A stretch of 56,992 nt of DNA from Chitinophaga pinensis. Its GTDB lineage: Bacteria; Pseudomonadota; Gammaproteobacteria; Burkholderiales; SG8-41. The position numbers and the translations under genes are program-made. Within the stretch, counting starts at the first letter, position 1; every line of letters begins with the position of its first letter. Of the stretch, positions 18,115-26,740 are shown in pieces. The stretch is from the NCBI GenBank assembly GCA_943329075.2, contig CALQCM020000025.1, positions 1 to 56,992 on the forward strand, written 5' to 3'. The notes beneath the pieces were generated by a model. That model was not told the origin of the DNA. It did not search any database and worked only from the letters and a program-made list of their open reading frames with translations.

Positions 18115-18267
18115 ACCTGACACGCTGGAAGGGCTGTTTGATCGATTTTGTGTGACGCCGGTTGTCGAGCTGAAGTACCATTCGGTTTTCGCTGTGCGGC
18201 TGCGTGCCGCGCGGAACGCAGCGTCGCAGCGTCGGCGGTGCGCGGCAATTCTTGAGGGCGGTTACGG

Positions 18268-19527
18268 ATGTCGATGAAATGCGTGAATGATTTTCGCCTG
18301 CGTTTCGGCAAGCAGGAGCTGGTGCCGATCATGGTCGGTGGCATGGGCGTGGATATTTCAACGGTGGATCTTGCGCTCGAAGCGGCGCGCCTGGGCGGCA
18401 TCGGCCATATTTCCGACGCGATGGTGCAGACGGTTTCCGACCGTCGCGACAACACCCACTTCACCAAAGAAAAGCTCAAGCTCTACAAATACAACGTCGC
18501 CAATTCCGACAAGTCGAAGGTGATGTTCGACCTCGGCCGTCTCGCCGAGGCGACGCACAACCATGTCGGCCGTGCGATGCAGGCCAAGCGTGGCGACGGC
18601 ATGATCTTCGTCAACTGCATGGAAAAACTGACGATGAACGCGCCCAAGGACACGCTGCGCGTGCGCCTCGCCTCGGCGCTCGACGCCGGCATCGACGGCA
18701 TCACGCTCTCCGCCGGCCTGCATCTGGGTTCGCTCGCGCTGATCGCCGACCATCCGCGCTTTCGCGACGCCAAGTTCGGCATCATCGTTTCATCGCTGCG
18801 CGCACTGCAGTTGTTCCTGCGCAAGAACGCGCGGCTTAACCGCGCACCCGATTACATCGTCGTCGAAGGGCCGCTCGCCGGCGGCCACCTTGGTTTCGGT
18901 CTTGAAGACTGGGCACAATACGATCTGCGCACCATCGTCGTCGAGATCCTCGCTTATCTGAAGGCCGAACAGCTTGATATTCCGGTGATTCCGGCCGGCG
19001 GTATCTTCACCGGCAGCGACGCGGCGTCATATCTCGAAATCGGCGCCGCCGCGGTGCAGGTGGCGACGCGTTTCACCGCCACGCGCGAATGCGGCCTGCC
19101 CGACAAGGTCAAGCAGGAATACTTCAAGGCGGACGAAGCAGACATCGAAGTGAACATGATCTCGCCGACCGGCTATCCGATGCGCATGCTGAAGAGCAGC
19201 CCGGCGATCGGCAACGGCATCCGCCCGAACTGCGAAGCCTACGGTTACCTGCTCGACGGCAGCGGCAACTGCGCCTACATCACGGCCTACAACCGCGAAG
19301 TCGCCATACACCCGGGCGCGAAGAAGGTCGCGGTCATGGACAAAACCTGTCTGTGCACGGCGATGCGCAACTTCGACTGCTGGACCTGCGGACACAACAC
19401 CTACCGCCTGAAAGACACCACGCGGCAATTGGCCGATGGCAGCTACGCGTTGCTGAGTGCCGAACACGTCTTTCGCGACTACCAGTTCAGCATCGACCAG
19501 AAGATCGCCCTGCCGCCGGCCGCCTAG
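18268..19527 (+). CDS. Nitronate-monooxygenase-like FMN oxidoreductase with C-terminal Cys cluster
   Basis: 419 residues, cytoplasmic. The N-terminal LVPIMVGGMGVDIS, the central EGPLAGGHLGFG (with the His of the active-site loop) and IPVIPAGGIFTGSDA identify the 2-nitropropane dioxygenase/NMO FMN-binding TIM-barrel family, which also includes FabK and PfaD. It is longer than typical nitronate monooxygenases (about 320-360). The extra C-terminal region holds C361-x-C363-x7-C371-x2-C374, which could bind a metal or an Fe-S cluster. The start ATG 18268 follows GAGGG. It ends 7 nt before the convergent propeller gene. The electron acceptor and substrate are not clear. Confidence 0.85.
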   Translation: MSMKCVNDFRLRFGKQELVPIMVGGMGVDISTVDLALEAARLGGIGHISDAMVQTVSDRRDNTHFTKEKLKLYKYNVANSDKSKVMFDLGRLAEATHNHVGRAMQAKRGDGMIFVNCMEKLTMNAPKDTLRVRLASALDAGIDGITLSAGLHLGSLALIADHPRFRDAKFGIIVSSLRALQLFLRKNARLNRAPDYIVVEGPLAGGHLGFGLEDWAQYDLRTIVVEILAYLKAEQLDIPVIPAGGIFTGSDAASYLEIGAAAVQVATRFTATRECGLPDKVKQEYFKADEADIEVNMISPTGYPMRMLKSSPAIGNGIRPNCEAYGYLLDGSGNCAYITAYNREVAIHPGAKKVAVMDKTCLCTAMRNFDCWTCGHNTYRLKDTTRQLADGSYALLSAEHVFRDYQFSIDQKIALPPAA

Positions 19528-19534
19528 TTGCCGC

Positions 19535-21175
19535 TCAATCGAGCGGTTCGAGCTTGATGATCGACGCGCCGTGGTTGCTGCCGACCCAGAAGGTCACCGG
19601 GCTGGTCGAGTTATCGACGAAGACGCGCCGCACGTTGGTTTGCCGCGGCAGCAGGTATTCGATCGCGCGGCCGGTTTCGGTGTCCATGCGCAGGATGCGG
19701 TCGCTCGACATCGAGCCGCTCCAGAGTTCGCCGTTTTTATCGACGAACACGTCGTAGGGATAGGTGTGCGCGGTGGGCACATCCCATTCGCGGATCGCTT
19801 CCTTCTTCGGATCGAACATGCCGACCTTGTTGGCGGCGAACTCGGCGAACCAGACGCGGCCCTGCGCATCCATCATGGTGCGGCGCGGGCGCGAGCGGCG
19901 TGTCGGCGTCGGGTAGATCGTCGATTGCAAGGTCTTCGCATCGACGCGGCCGATGTTCTCGTCGCCGAAATCCATGAAATAGAGATTGTTCTGCGCGTCG
20001 GCGATCATGCCGTAGGGCGAATGATTGACGCCCTTCGGCATGTCGCGGAAGGGGTCGATCAATTCGTATTTGCCGCTGGCCAGATCGAGCCGCATGACCG
20101 ATTGTTTGCTGACCTCGTTGGTCCATACCTTGCCGTCGAGATGCGCGCTGCCCGGCATCACCATCGATTGTTGCGCGGTGTCCGCATTCATCGTCGCGGG
20201 TAGCGGGAAGGACTGAAATTTGCGCGTTTTGGTATTGAATTTTACGAGGCCCGTCTGGAACATCGCCGCCAGCCAGTAGTTGCCGTCGCGGTCGACTTCA
20301 AGCGCCAACGATCCGGTCGGAAAGCCGGGTTTGCTCACCGGAAAGGCGAATTCAACATGCGCGCCGGTTTTCGGGTCGAGCCGGCCGAGAAAATTCTCCA
20401 CAAAGTTCGAATACCAGACGTAGCCCTGCGCGTCGGTGCGCACATCGTGCGGCGCGATCGATTTGCGCGGCATGTCGTATTCGGTGATGACGACGCGCGT
20501 GGCGCGGCCCTGCGGGCGCGGCAGCGTCTTCAGTTCGTAGTTCCAGGTCGCGCCCTTGCTGAGATTGACGGTTGCCAGATAGTCGGCGAGCTTGCGCGCC
20601 AGCTCCTCGTTCGGTTTGCGTTCGGCCACGCGCGGCTGCACGCGCGCCATCGTCGTGTTGTTGGCGAACTGCGACATGCGGTTGAGGACACCGAAAAACT
20701 CCTGCGCATTGAATTTCGAGCGCACGATGCGTTCGAAGGTGTGGCAGCTCATGCATTCGATCAGCGGCCGCTTTTGATCGGTGCTGCCCGGCATGCTCAT
20801 GAACCATTCGGTATTGGTGAGTTGCGCCGAGAACTCCTGCAGCTTGTGCAGCCGGATTTCGAGCGGCGTGTTTTTCTGCGCGACGACCTCGACCGTGGCC
20901 GGGCCATCGAGCGCATAGCCGGTGGCGCGGACCGCCAGCGCATAACGGCCGGCGCCGACTTTCGCAGCCGGAAAGGCGAAGCGGCCGTCGTGGTCGCTGA
21001 CGACGGTGATGGTGATGTTCGCGCCGCTTTTCTTCGCACTGACCAGCACGCCTTCCATCGCGCCGTCTTCGGCGGAACTGACGCGTCCAGCCAGCAGCTG
21101 CGCCTCTACGGCGCTGCTGGCGGCAAGAAAAACGAGCAGGGCGCATGCGTGCGCGGCAGAGCGTAAAAATTTCAT
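19535..21175 (-). CDS. Haem-c plus Vgb-type beta-propeller fusion protein
   Basis: 546 residues. Signal peptide to about residue 25 (SAVEA-Q). Residues 27-110 form a carboxypeptidase-regulatory-like beta domain (EGVLVSAKKSG, DGRFAFPAAKVGAGRYAL). Residues 141-145 are CMSCH, a c-type haem attachment site. From about 210 to the end is a streptogramin-lyase (Vgb)/NHL-type propeller with repeats such as GYVWYSNF, GNYWLAAMF and GRVWFAEF. The start is ATG 21173-21175; an in-frame extension to 21301 overlaps the upstream gene and lacks a leader. It is a paralogue of 22517-24184. The haem suggests periplasmic electron transfer; whether the propeller is catalytic is unknown. Confidence 0.88.
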   Translation of the reverse strand: MKFLRSAAHACALLVFLAASSAVEAQLLAGRVSSAEDGAMEGVLVSAKKSGANITITVVSDHDGRFAFPAAKVGAGRYALAVRATGYALDGPATVEVVAQKNTPLEIRLHKLQEFSAQLTNTEWFMSMPGSTDQKRPLIECMSCHTFERIVRSKFNAQEFFGVLNRMSQFANNTTMARVQPRVAERKPNEELARKLADYLATVNLSKGATWNYELKTLPRPQGRATRVVITEYDMPRKSIAPHDVRTDAQGYVWYSNFVENFLGRLDPKTGAHVEFAFPVSKPGFPTGSLALEVDRDGNYWLAAMFQTGLVKFNTKTRKFQSFPLPATMNADTAQQSMVMPGSAHLDGKVWTNEVSKQSVMRLDLASGKYELIDPFRDMPKGVNHSPYGMIADAQNNLYFMDFGDENIGRVDAKTLQSTIYPTPTRRSRPRRTMMDAQGRVWFAEFAANKVGMFDPKKEAIREWDVPTAHTYPYDVFVDKNGELWSGSMSSDRILRMDTETGRAIEYLLPRQTNVRRVFVDNSTSPVTFWVGSNHGASIIKLEPLD

Positions 21176-21195
21176 GGGGATTTTCCGGGACACAA

Positions 21196-21618
21196 CTACT
21201 GACGCTGCATGCGGCATTCGGTCTCGATGGATTTTACCGCTTTGCCGCGCGGTGCCGGACGCCGCATCACGCGCGTCTGCTGGTAGCCGTCTTTGCTGCA
21301 ACTGATAACGACATCATTCGGATTGACCTGTTTGCCGAGGCCGCGCACGCGGTAGATGCCCGAGCGGTCGGTGCGCGTCACATAGGTGAGACCGCTGGCG
21401 ATCTTGAGCGTGACCTTGGCATCGTTGAGCGGCGCGTTGCGCAGGTCTTTGACGAAACCGAAGTAGGTCGGGCCGTCTTCCTCGGTGTGCTCATGCGGTT
21501 CGTTGATGCCGCCGCCGGCGCGTGCGGGCGGCGCAGTCGTCATCAATATAAACGCCATCATCACGACGGCAAGCGCGGTGTTCTGTGCGCTGGCGGCGGG
21601 CATGATCGGGGATGACAC
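21196..21618 (-). CDS. Small exported carboxypeptidase-regulatory-like domain protein
   Basis: 140 residues with a hydrophobic leader ending APPARA-G near residue 34. The mature part (YFGFVKDLRNAPLNDAKVTL, then RSGIYRVRG) is a single transthyretin-like/CarboxypepD_reg-type beta sandwich; two Cys occur near the C-terminus (VISCSKDG, ETECRM). It lies 20 nt upstream of the haem-propeller gene and 13 nt downstream of the membrane-protein pair, all on the minus strand, so these genes are likely one operon. The function is unknown; the domain resembles the N-terminal domain of its neighbour. Confidence 0.75.
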   Translation of the reverse strand: MSSPIMPAASAQNTALAVVMMAFILMTTAPPARAGGGINEPHEHTEEDGPTYFGFVKDLRNAPLNDAKVTLKIASGLTYVTRTDRSGIYRVRGLGKQVNPNDVVISCSKDGYQQTRVMRRPAPRGKAVKSIETECRMQRQ

Positions 21619-21631
21619 GGCAGCGCGCGGC

Positions 21632-21970
21632 TCAGCGCAGAAAGTAGTCGCGCAACAGAATCACGAATGCGACCAGCACGCCCAGCGGCACCAGCCATGC
21701 CAGCGCAGGGCGCAGAAAGCGCGTCAGCGCCGCCGGCAGCAGGCCGGCAACGAGGCCGGCGCCGCCGCCGGCCAGCGCGGCCGTCGCCATCCAGCCGAAC
21801 CAGTACATGGCCGGGCCTTCGCCGGGTTGTTGCGCGCCGAAGCCGAAGCTGTAGGTGATGGGGTGGTAGGTGATCAGCGCGTAATTGTTTTCAACGGCAA
21901 TCACGTAAACAAGCGGCGCCACCGTCGCAAAGACGATGGCGAAAACTTCAAACCGTCTTGATGTGCTCAT
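21632..21970 (-). CDS. Small membrane protein, function unknown
   Basis: 112 residues from ATG 21968-21970, which overlaps the stop codon of the preceding gene (ATGA). Three hydrophobic segments are visible: about residues 8-25 (FEVFAIVFATVAPLVYVIAV), 55-75 (WMATAALAGGGAGLVAGLL) and 85-105. I do not recognise the family. Tight coupling with the next membrane gene and the haem-propeller gene suggests a membrane partner of that periplasmic electron-transfer system. Confidence 0.7.
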   Translation of the reverse strand: MSTSRRFEVFAIVFATVAPLVYVIAVENNYALITYHPITYSFGFGAQQPGEGPAMYWFGWMATAALAGGGAGLVAGLLPAALTRFLRPALAWLVPLGVLVAFVILLRDYFLR

Positions 21971-22428
21971 GCGCCGAACCCGCGGATGTTGTTGATGATG
22001 TGGCCGGTGAGGAAGTTCCACCAGACAATGACGGCAAGCAGTGCTGTGAGGGCGTTGCGCGTGCGCTGGTTTTCAGCCGACGGCTGGCGCCAGAAAAAAC
22101 GATAGGCCGGCAGCATGGCCATGCCGACGGCGGCGAAGTGTTCCTTGATTTCAAACGCGCCGTTCTCCGCCCACGCTTCCATCTGTTCGACGACCACGCG
22201 AATGCTGACGCGGTATTCGGGATAAATGAACGCACCGAGCAGAAAAGTCAGGATGTAGAGAAAGATGATGGCATCGACGTAGCCGCCGCCCGGGACGGCA
22301 CGAAAGCGTTGCTGAAACGACGCGGCGGGTTTGCGTGCGGGCAGGCAGGCACTGCAGGCCTGGTGTGTAATGGCGCCGAGCAGGGCGACGGCCAGCAGGC
22401 CGTGGATGATCAGCAGTGCAGTCCACAT
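21967..22428 (-). CDS. Four-helix membrane protein, function unknown
   Basis: 153 residues with hydrophobic segments at about 2-22, 50-68, 97-111 and 128-145, and a His and two Cys near the first helix (THQACSACLP). It carries HFAAVGMAMLPAYRFFW and ends IINNIRGFGA. The pattern recalls small membrane proteins next to quinoproteins or cytochromes, but I do not recognise it firmly. It is first of the minus-strand set 21967-19535, following the second propeller gene by 88 nt. Confidence 0.7.
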   Translation of the reverse strand: MWTALLIIHGLLAVALLGAITHQACSACLPARKPAASFQQRFRAVPGGGYVDAIIFLYILTFLLGAFIYPEYRVSIRVVVEQMEAWAENGAFEIKEHFAAVGMAMLPAYRFFWRQPSAENQRTRNALTALLAVIVWWNFLTGHIINNIRGFGA

Positions 22429-22516
22429 GGCAGCGAGAGGGTCGGTGAGTTCATGTCGGGTTTCCTTTCAGCGCGCGCTGCAACGCGCCCAAGCGCGTTG
22501 CAGCGGCCTGTTGCGA

Positions 22517-24184
22517 TTACTCCAGCGGTTCGAGCTTGACGATGGAAGCGCCGTGGTTGCTGCCGACCCAGAAGGTCACCGGCGTGGTCGTATTGTCGAC
22601 GTAGACGCGGCGCACGTTGGTTTGTTTCGGCAGCAGGTACTCGGTGAACTGGCCGGTCTTCGGGTCGAGCCGCGAGATGCGGTCGTTGAGCATTGAGCCG
22701 GTCCAGGCGTGGCCGTTCTTGTCGACGGCAACGTCGTAGGGCGCGGCCCACGGCATCGGCAGTTTCCACTCCTTGAACTCGGTTGATTTGGTATCGAACA
22801 CCGCAATCGCATTGGCGCGGTACTCGCCGAACCAGAGGCGGTCCTGATCATCCATCATGGCGCGGCGAGGGCCCGAATCCTTGGTCGGCGTCGCGAACAG
22901 GGTGATCTCGCCGGTTTTCGCATCGATGCGACCGACATGCTCGCGGCCGATGTCAGTGAAATAGGCATTGTTCTTCGAGTCGGCAACGACGTCGTAGATG
23001 TTGTGGCCCTGCGGCGAAGCCTTGAACGGCTCCCAGGTTTCCCATTTGCCGGTTTTCAGATCAATGCGGTGAATGCCGGCAAAGCCGTTGTTCTGCGACC
23101 ACACCTTGCCGTCGACGGCGATGTTCATTGGGCTGGTCATGTTGACCTGGGTGTTGGCCGAGTTCATTTCCGCCGGGATCGGCCAGGTCTGGAATTTTTC
23201 CGACTTGCGGTCGAATTTCGCCACGCCCCCCTGATACATCATACCCAGCCACAGGTTGCCGTCGCGGTCGTTGCGCAGCGACAGTGCGCCCACCGGCGAG
23301 CCCTTTTTGAGTTCGGGCACCGGAAACTCGCTGTGTTTGCCGGTTTTCGGATCGATCTTGCCGAGCGTCTGGCCGCCGAAGTTCGAATACCAGGCATTGC
23401 CCTCCGGATCGAGCACGACATCGTGCGGCTCGATGGTCGGACGGGGCAGATCGTATTCGGTGTAGACGACCTGCGTTGCCTTGCCTTTCGGGCGCGGGAA
23501 GGTTTTCAGCGCGTAGTCCCAGGTCGCCGACTGGCTGAGGTTAACGCTGGCCAGAAAATCGGCCTGCGCACGCTGCACGCGCACGCGGTCTTCGCCGACG
23601 AGTTCGGTGGCACGCGTGGTCAGGCGTTTCTGCGGGTTGAGCGGCGTGCTTTGGTTCGCGTAAGTCGACATGCGCTGCACGGTGGCGAGGAAGCCGTCGG
23701 CATCGTATTTCGAGCGCACGATGCGTTCAAGGCTGTGGCAGCCGACGCAGCCGAGCAGCGTGTTTTTCATTTTCTGCTCGCCGGGCATACTGCTGAGCCA
23801 TTCGGCATTGGTCATCTGCGCGGCGAGGTCGGTGGTCTTGCGCAGTTTGAGATCGGCACTGGCGGTTTTCTGCGCGACCACCTCCGCGTTTACGCGGCCG
23901 TCAAGATCGTAGCCGATGGCGCGGATGCTGATGCGGTACTGGCCCGGGTCAAGTTTTGCAGCGGGAAAGCGGTAGCGGCCCTGCGCGTCGCTGACCACAG
24001 TGATGGTCAGTGGCGAGCCGGCTTTTTTGGCGCTGATCAAGACGCCTTCCATCACGCCTTCTTCGGCCGAACTGACGCTGCCGGTCAAGGCGGGCGCCGC
24101 GTCCGCGGCGAACAGCGACGGCACGTTCATGACAAACAACAAGATACTCGCGCATGCGGCGACCTTACTGCGCATCGATACCAT
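22517..24184 (-). CDS. Haem-c plus Vgb-type beta-propeller fusion protein (second copy)
   Basis: 555 residues. Signal peptide to about residue 26 (SLFA-A), regulatory-like beta domain at about 32-115, haem motif C146-V-G-C149-H150, and a Vgb/NHL propeller from about 220 (NAWYSNFGG, GNLWLGMMY, DRLWFGEYR, GHAWTGSM). It ends VGSNHGASIVKLEPLE, nearly identical to the paralogue at 19535-21175. It is divergent from the TonB receptor gene with a 262-nt gap that presumably carries both promoters. With its copy and the quinoproteins it probably belongs to a periplasmic oxidation chain. Confidence 0.88.
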   Translation of the reverse strand: MVSMRSKVAACASILLFVMNVPSLFAADAAPALTGSVSSAEEGVMEGVLISAKKAGSPLTITVVSDAQGRYRFPAAKLDPGQYRISIRAIGYDLDGRVNAEVVAQKTASADLKLRKTTDLAAQMTNAEWLSSMPGEQKMKNTLLGCVGCHSLERIVRSKYDADGFLATVQRMSTYANQSTPLNPQKRLTTRATELVGEDRVRVQRAQADFLASVNLSQSATWDYALKTFPRPKGKATQVVYTEYDLPRPTIEPHDVVLDPEGNAWYSNFGGQTLGKIDPKTGKHSEFPVPELKKGSPVGALSLRNDRDGNLWLGMMYQGGVAKFDRKSEKFQTWPIPAEMNSANTQVNMTSPMNIAVDGKVWSQNNGFAGIHRIDLKTGKWETWEPFKASPQGHNIYDVVADSKNNAYFTDIGREHVGRIDAKTGEITLFATPTKDSGPRRAMMDDQDRLWFGEYRANAIAVFDTKSTEFKEWKLPMPWAAPYDVAVDKNGHAWTGSMLNDRISRLDPKTGQFTEYLLPKQTNVRRVYVDNTTTPVTFWVGSNHGASIVKLEPLE

Positions 24185-24446
24185 GGCATTTCCCCCTCAG
24201 GATGATGTTGAACGGCGGTGCGCCGGTGCGGACTTTTGTTTTTGTTGGAAGACCGCCTGCACGCCAAGTATGCGCCAGTGCGCGCCGGCTTTCAAACCCG
24301 CTGAAATCCCTGCGCGGGACGGGGTCTTGCGCTGGAGACGAGCGGGATGTGCCAAGCGGGCGCCGAGGGTTTATCATCGCGTTTCGACGCCGATCCGCGC
24401 TGATGATGCAGCGCGACGACCGTCGTGCAAACGGGGGGACATTTGA

Positions 24447-26561
24447 ATGATCGGCAAGCCAGCGGAATGTGGTCGTCTGTGCGTGGCGCTTGCGCTGCTC
24501 GCGGCGGGTGCTGCGGCCGCGCAAACACCCGCGGTAACCGCCAAACCGGCGCTGCTGCCTGAAGTGGTGACCAGCGCCACGCGCACCGCGCGCGACGCCT
24601 TCGAACTGCCGCTGGCGATCGACAGCGTCGACAAAAGCGTGATCCAGGAAGACCGTCCGCAGGTCAATATTTCCGAATCGCTCAACCGCGTGCCGGGCAT
24701 CGCCGTGCTGAACCGCCAGAACTACGCGCAGGACCTGCAGATTTCGTCGCGCGGCTTCGGCGCGCGTTCGACCTTCGGCGTGCGCGGCATCCGCCTGATT
24801 GCCGACGGCATACCGGCGACCAGCCCTGACGGGCAGGCGCAGGCCGCGTCGTTTAATCTCGGCGCCGCTGAACGCATCGAGGTCATGCGCGGGCCGTTCT
24901 CAACGCTCTACGGCAACGCCGCCGGCGGCGTCATCCAGTTGTTTACCGCTGACGGTCCGCCCGATCCGACGCTGGGCGCTTCACTGGTCGGCGGCAGTTA
25001 CGGCACCTGGAAGGCGGCGACGCAGTTCGGCGGCCAGTGGGGCAGCCTCAATTATTCGCTCGATGCCTCGCGTTTTCACAGCGACGGTTATCGCGCCCAC
25101 AGCACCGTCACGCGCGACATGCAGAACATGAAATTCAAAATGCCGCTGACGACCGGCACGCTGACGCTGGTGGCCAACGCCTTCGACCAGCCGGAGACGC
25201 AGGACCCGCTCGGTTTGACGCGGTCGCAGATGGTGGCGAATCCGCGGCAATCGGATAGCGTCGCCACGCAGTTCAACACGCGCAAAAGCATCCGGCAGAA
25301 CCAGCTCGGCCTGATATACGACGCCAGCTTCGGCCGCGGTGACCTGCAGGCGCGTGTCTACGGCGGCGACCGCCAGGTCACGCAGTACCTGTCACTTTCG
25401 GCCGCCGCGCAGGCGCCGGCGACCTCCGCCGGCGGCGTGGTCGATCTCGACCGCGGATACGAGGGCATCGGTTTGCGCTGGACGCAGCGCGTCATTGAAG
25501 GTGAACGCCCGTTGACCGTCAGTGTCGGCGCCGACCACGACCGGCAGGCCGAACACCGCCGCGGCTTTCTCAATAACAACGGTGCGGTCGGCGTGTTGAA
25601 GCGCGACGAAGACGACACCGTGCACAACACCGATGCCTACGCGCAGCTCGAATGGAAATTCGCGTCGCGCTGGAGCACCACCGCGGGCCTGCGCCACAGC
25701 CGCATCTATTTCAACTCGAAGGACTACTTCATCCGCACCGGTAACGGCAACGATTCGGGGGCGGCGAGCTTCAACAAAACCACGCCGGTGGCGGGCCTGT
25801 TGTTCAACGTGGCCCCGGCCTTGAACCTCTACGGCAATATCGGGCGCGGTTTCGAAACGCCGAGCTTCGCCGAACTCGCTTATCGTGCCGGCGGCGTGAC
25901 TGGTCTTAATTTTGCGTTGACGCCGTCGACCAGCCTGCACCGCGAAATCGGCGTCAAGGCTAAAACCGGCAGGGTGCGCGCCAATCTCGCAGTGTTCCGC
26001 ATCGACACCAACGACGAAATCGTCGTCAACAATGCGGCGGGCGGCCGCACCGACTACAAAAACGCCTCGCAGTCGCGCCGCAAGGGTGTTGAGCTTTCCG
26101 CCGAGGCCGATCTCGGCCGTGGCTTTGAGGCGTACCTTGGCTACACCTGGCTTGATGCGCATTTCACACTGCCGTTCGTCACCGGCACCGGTGCCACCGC
26201 GGCGACGGTGGCGACCGGCAGCCGCATCGCCGGTGTGCCGGGTTATTCCCTGTTCGGCGAACTGGTGTGGCGCCATGCGGCGAGCGGATTTCATGCCGGC
26301 GCCGAGATGCGCATGGCCGGCAAGATTTACGTCAATGATCCGAACAGCGCGGCCTCCGACGCCTATACCATCGGCAGCCTGCGCGCCGGCTTCGAGCAGC
26401 GCGCGAAAAGGTGGCGCATCGCGGAATACGTCCGCATCGACAACATCACCGACCGGCAGTACGTCGGCTCGGTCATCGTCGCCGACGCCAACAGCCGTTT
26501 CTACGAACCGTCGCCCGGCCGCAACTGGCTGCTCGGCGTCAACGCATCGCTCTCTTTTTGA
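24447..26561 (+). CDS. TonB-dependent outer-membrane receptor, YncD/PqqU-like
   Basis: 704 residues: signal peptide to about residue 26 (AAAA-Q), plug domain and a 22-strand-type barrel ending in Phe (NASLSF). A TonB-box-like LPEVVTSAT is near the mature start. The plug reads SRGFGARSTFGVRGIRL, ADGIPATSPDGQ and MRGPFSTLYGNAAGGVI, which by memory is the pattern of E. coli YncD (PqqU), the receptor for the quinone cofactor PQQ. The gene lies just before three PQQ-dependent dehydrogenases, so PQQ uptake is a natural inference; a metallophore receptor for lanthanides is the main alternative. Start ATG 24447 follows GGGGGGA. Confidence 0.85.
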   Translation: MIGKPAECGRLCVALALLAAGAAAAQTPAVTAKPALLPEVVTSATRTARDAFELPLAIDSVDKSVIQEDRPQVNISESLNRVPGIAVLNRQNYAQDLQISSRGFGARSTFGVRGIRLIADGIPATSPDGQAQAASFNLGAAERIEVMRGPFSTLYGNAAGGVIQLFTADGPPDPTLGASLVGGSYGTWKAATQFGGQWGSLNYSLDASRFHSDGYRAHSTVTRDMQNMKFKMPLTTGTLTLVANAFDQPETQDPLGLTRSQMVANPRQSDSVATQFNTRKSIRQNQLGLIYDASFGRGDLQARVYGGDRQVTQYLSLSAAAQAPATSAGGVVDLDRGYEGIGLRWTQRVIEGERPLTVSVGADHDRQAEHRRGFLNNNGAVGVLKRDEDDTVHNTDAYAQLEWKFASRWSTTAGLRHSRIYFNSKDYFIRTGNGNDSGAASFNKTTPVAGLLFNVAPALNLYGNIGRGFETPSFAELAYRAGGVTGLNFALTPSTSLHREIGVKAKTGRVRANLAVFRIDTNDEIVVNNAAGGRTDYKNASQSRRKGVELSAEADLGRGFEAYLGYTWLDAHFTLPFVTGTGATAATVATGSRIAGVPGYSLFGELVWRHAASGFHAGAEMRMAGKIYVNDPNSAASDAYTIGSLRAGFEQRAKRWRIAEYVRIDNITDRQYVGSVIVADANSRFYEPSPGRNWLLGVNASLSF

Positions 26562-26680
26562 TCCGGCGCAAGCCCGCCGGGGGCTTTCGCTGGCGGGCGC
26601 GCATCGCGTCAACCGGCCCGATGGCGCGGATAGTCCTTAACTGTTAATATTTTCCCCGATTCCAAAAACAACAAAAATCC

Positions 26681-26702
26681 GGACGGCGTTGCGGCGCCGT
26701 CC
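26681..26702 (+). terminator. GC-rich hairpin after the TonB receptor gene
   Basis: A perfect 8-bp stem GGACGGCG / CGCCGTCC with a 6-nt loop sits between the TonB receptor and the first quinoprotein gene. No T-run follows, so it is either a weak terminator or an mRNA-stabilising structure ahead of the quinoprotein operon. Confidence 0.45.
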
Positions 26703-26740
26703 GCGCTGTTACTCATACGCGATTATCAGGAGAGGCTCCA

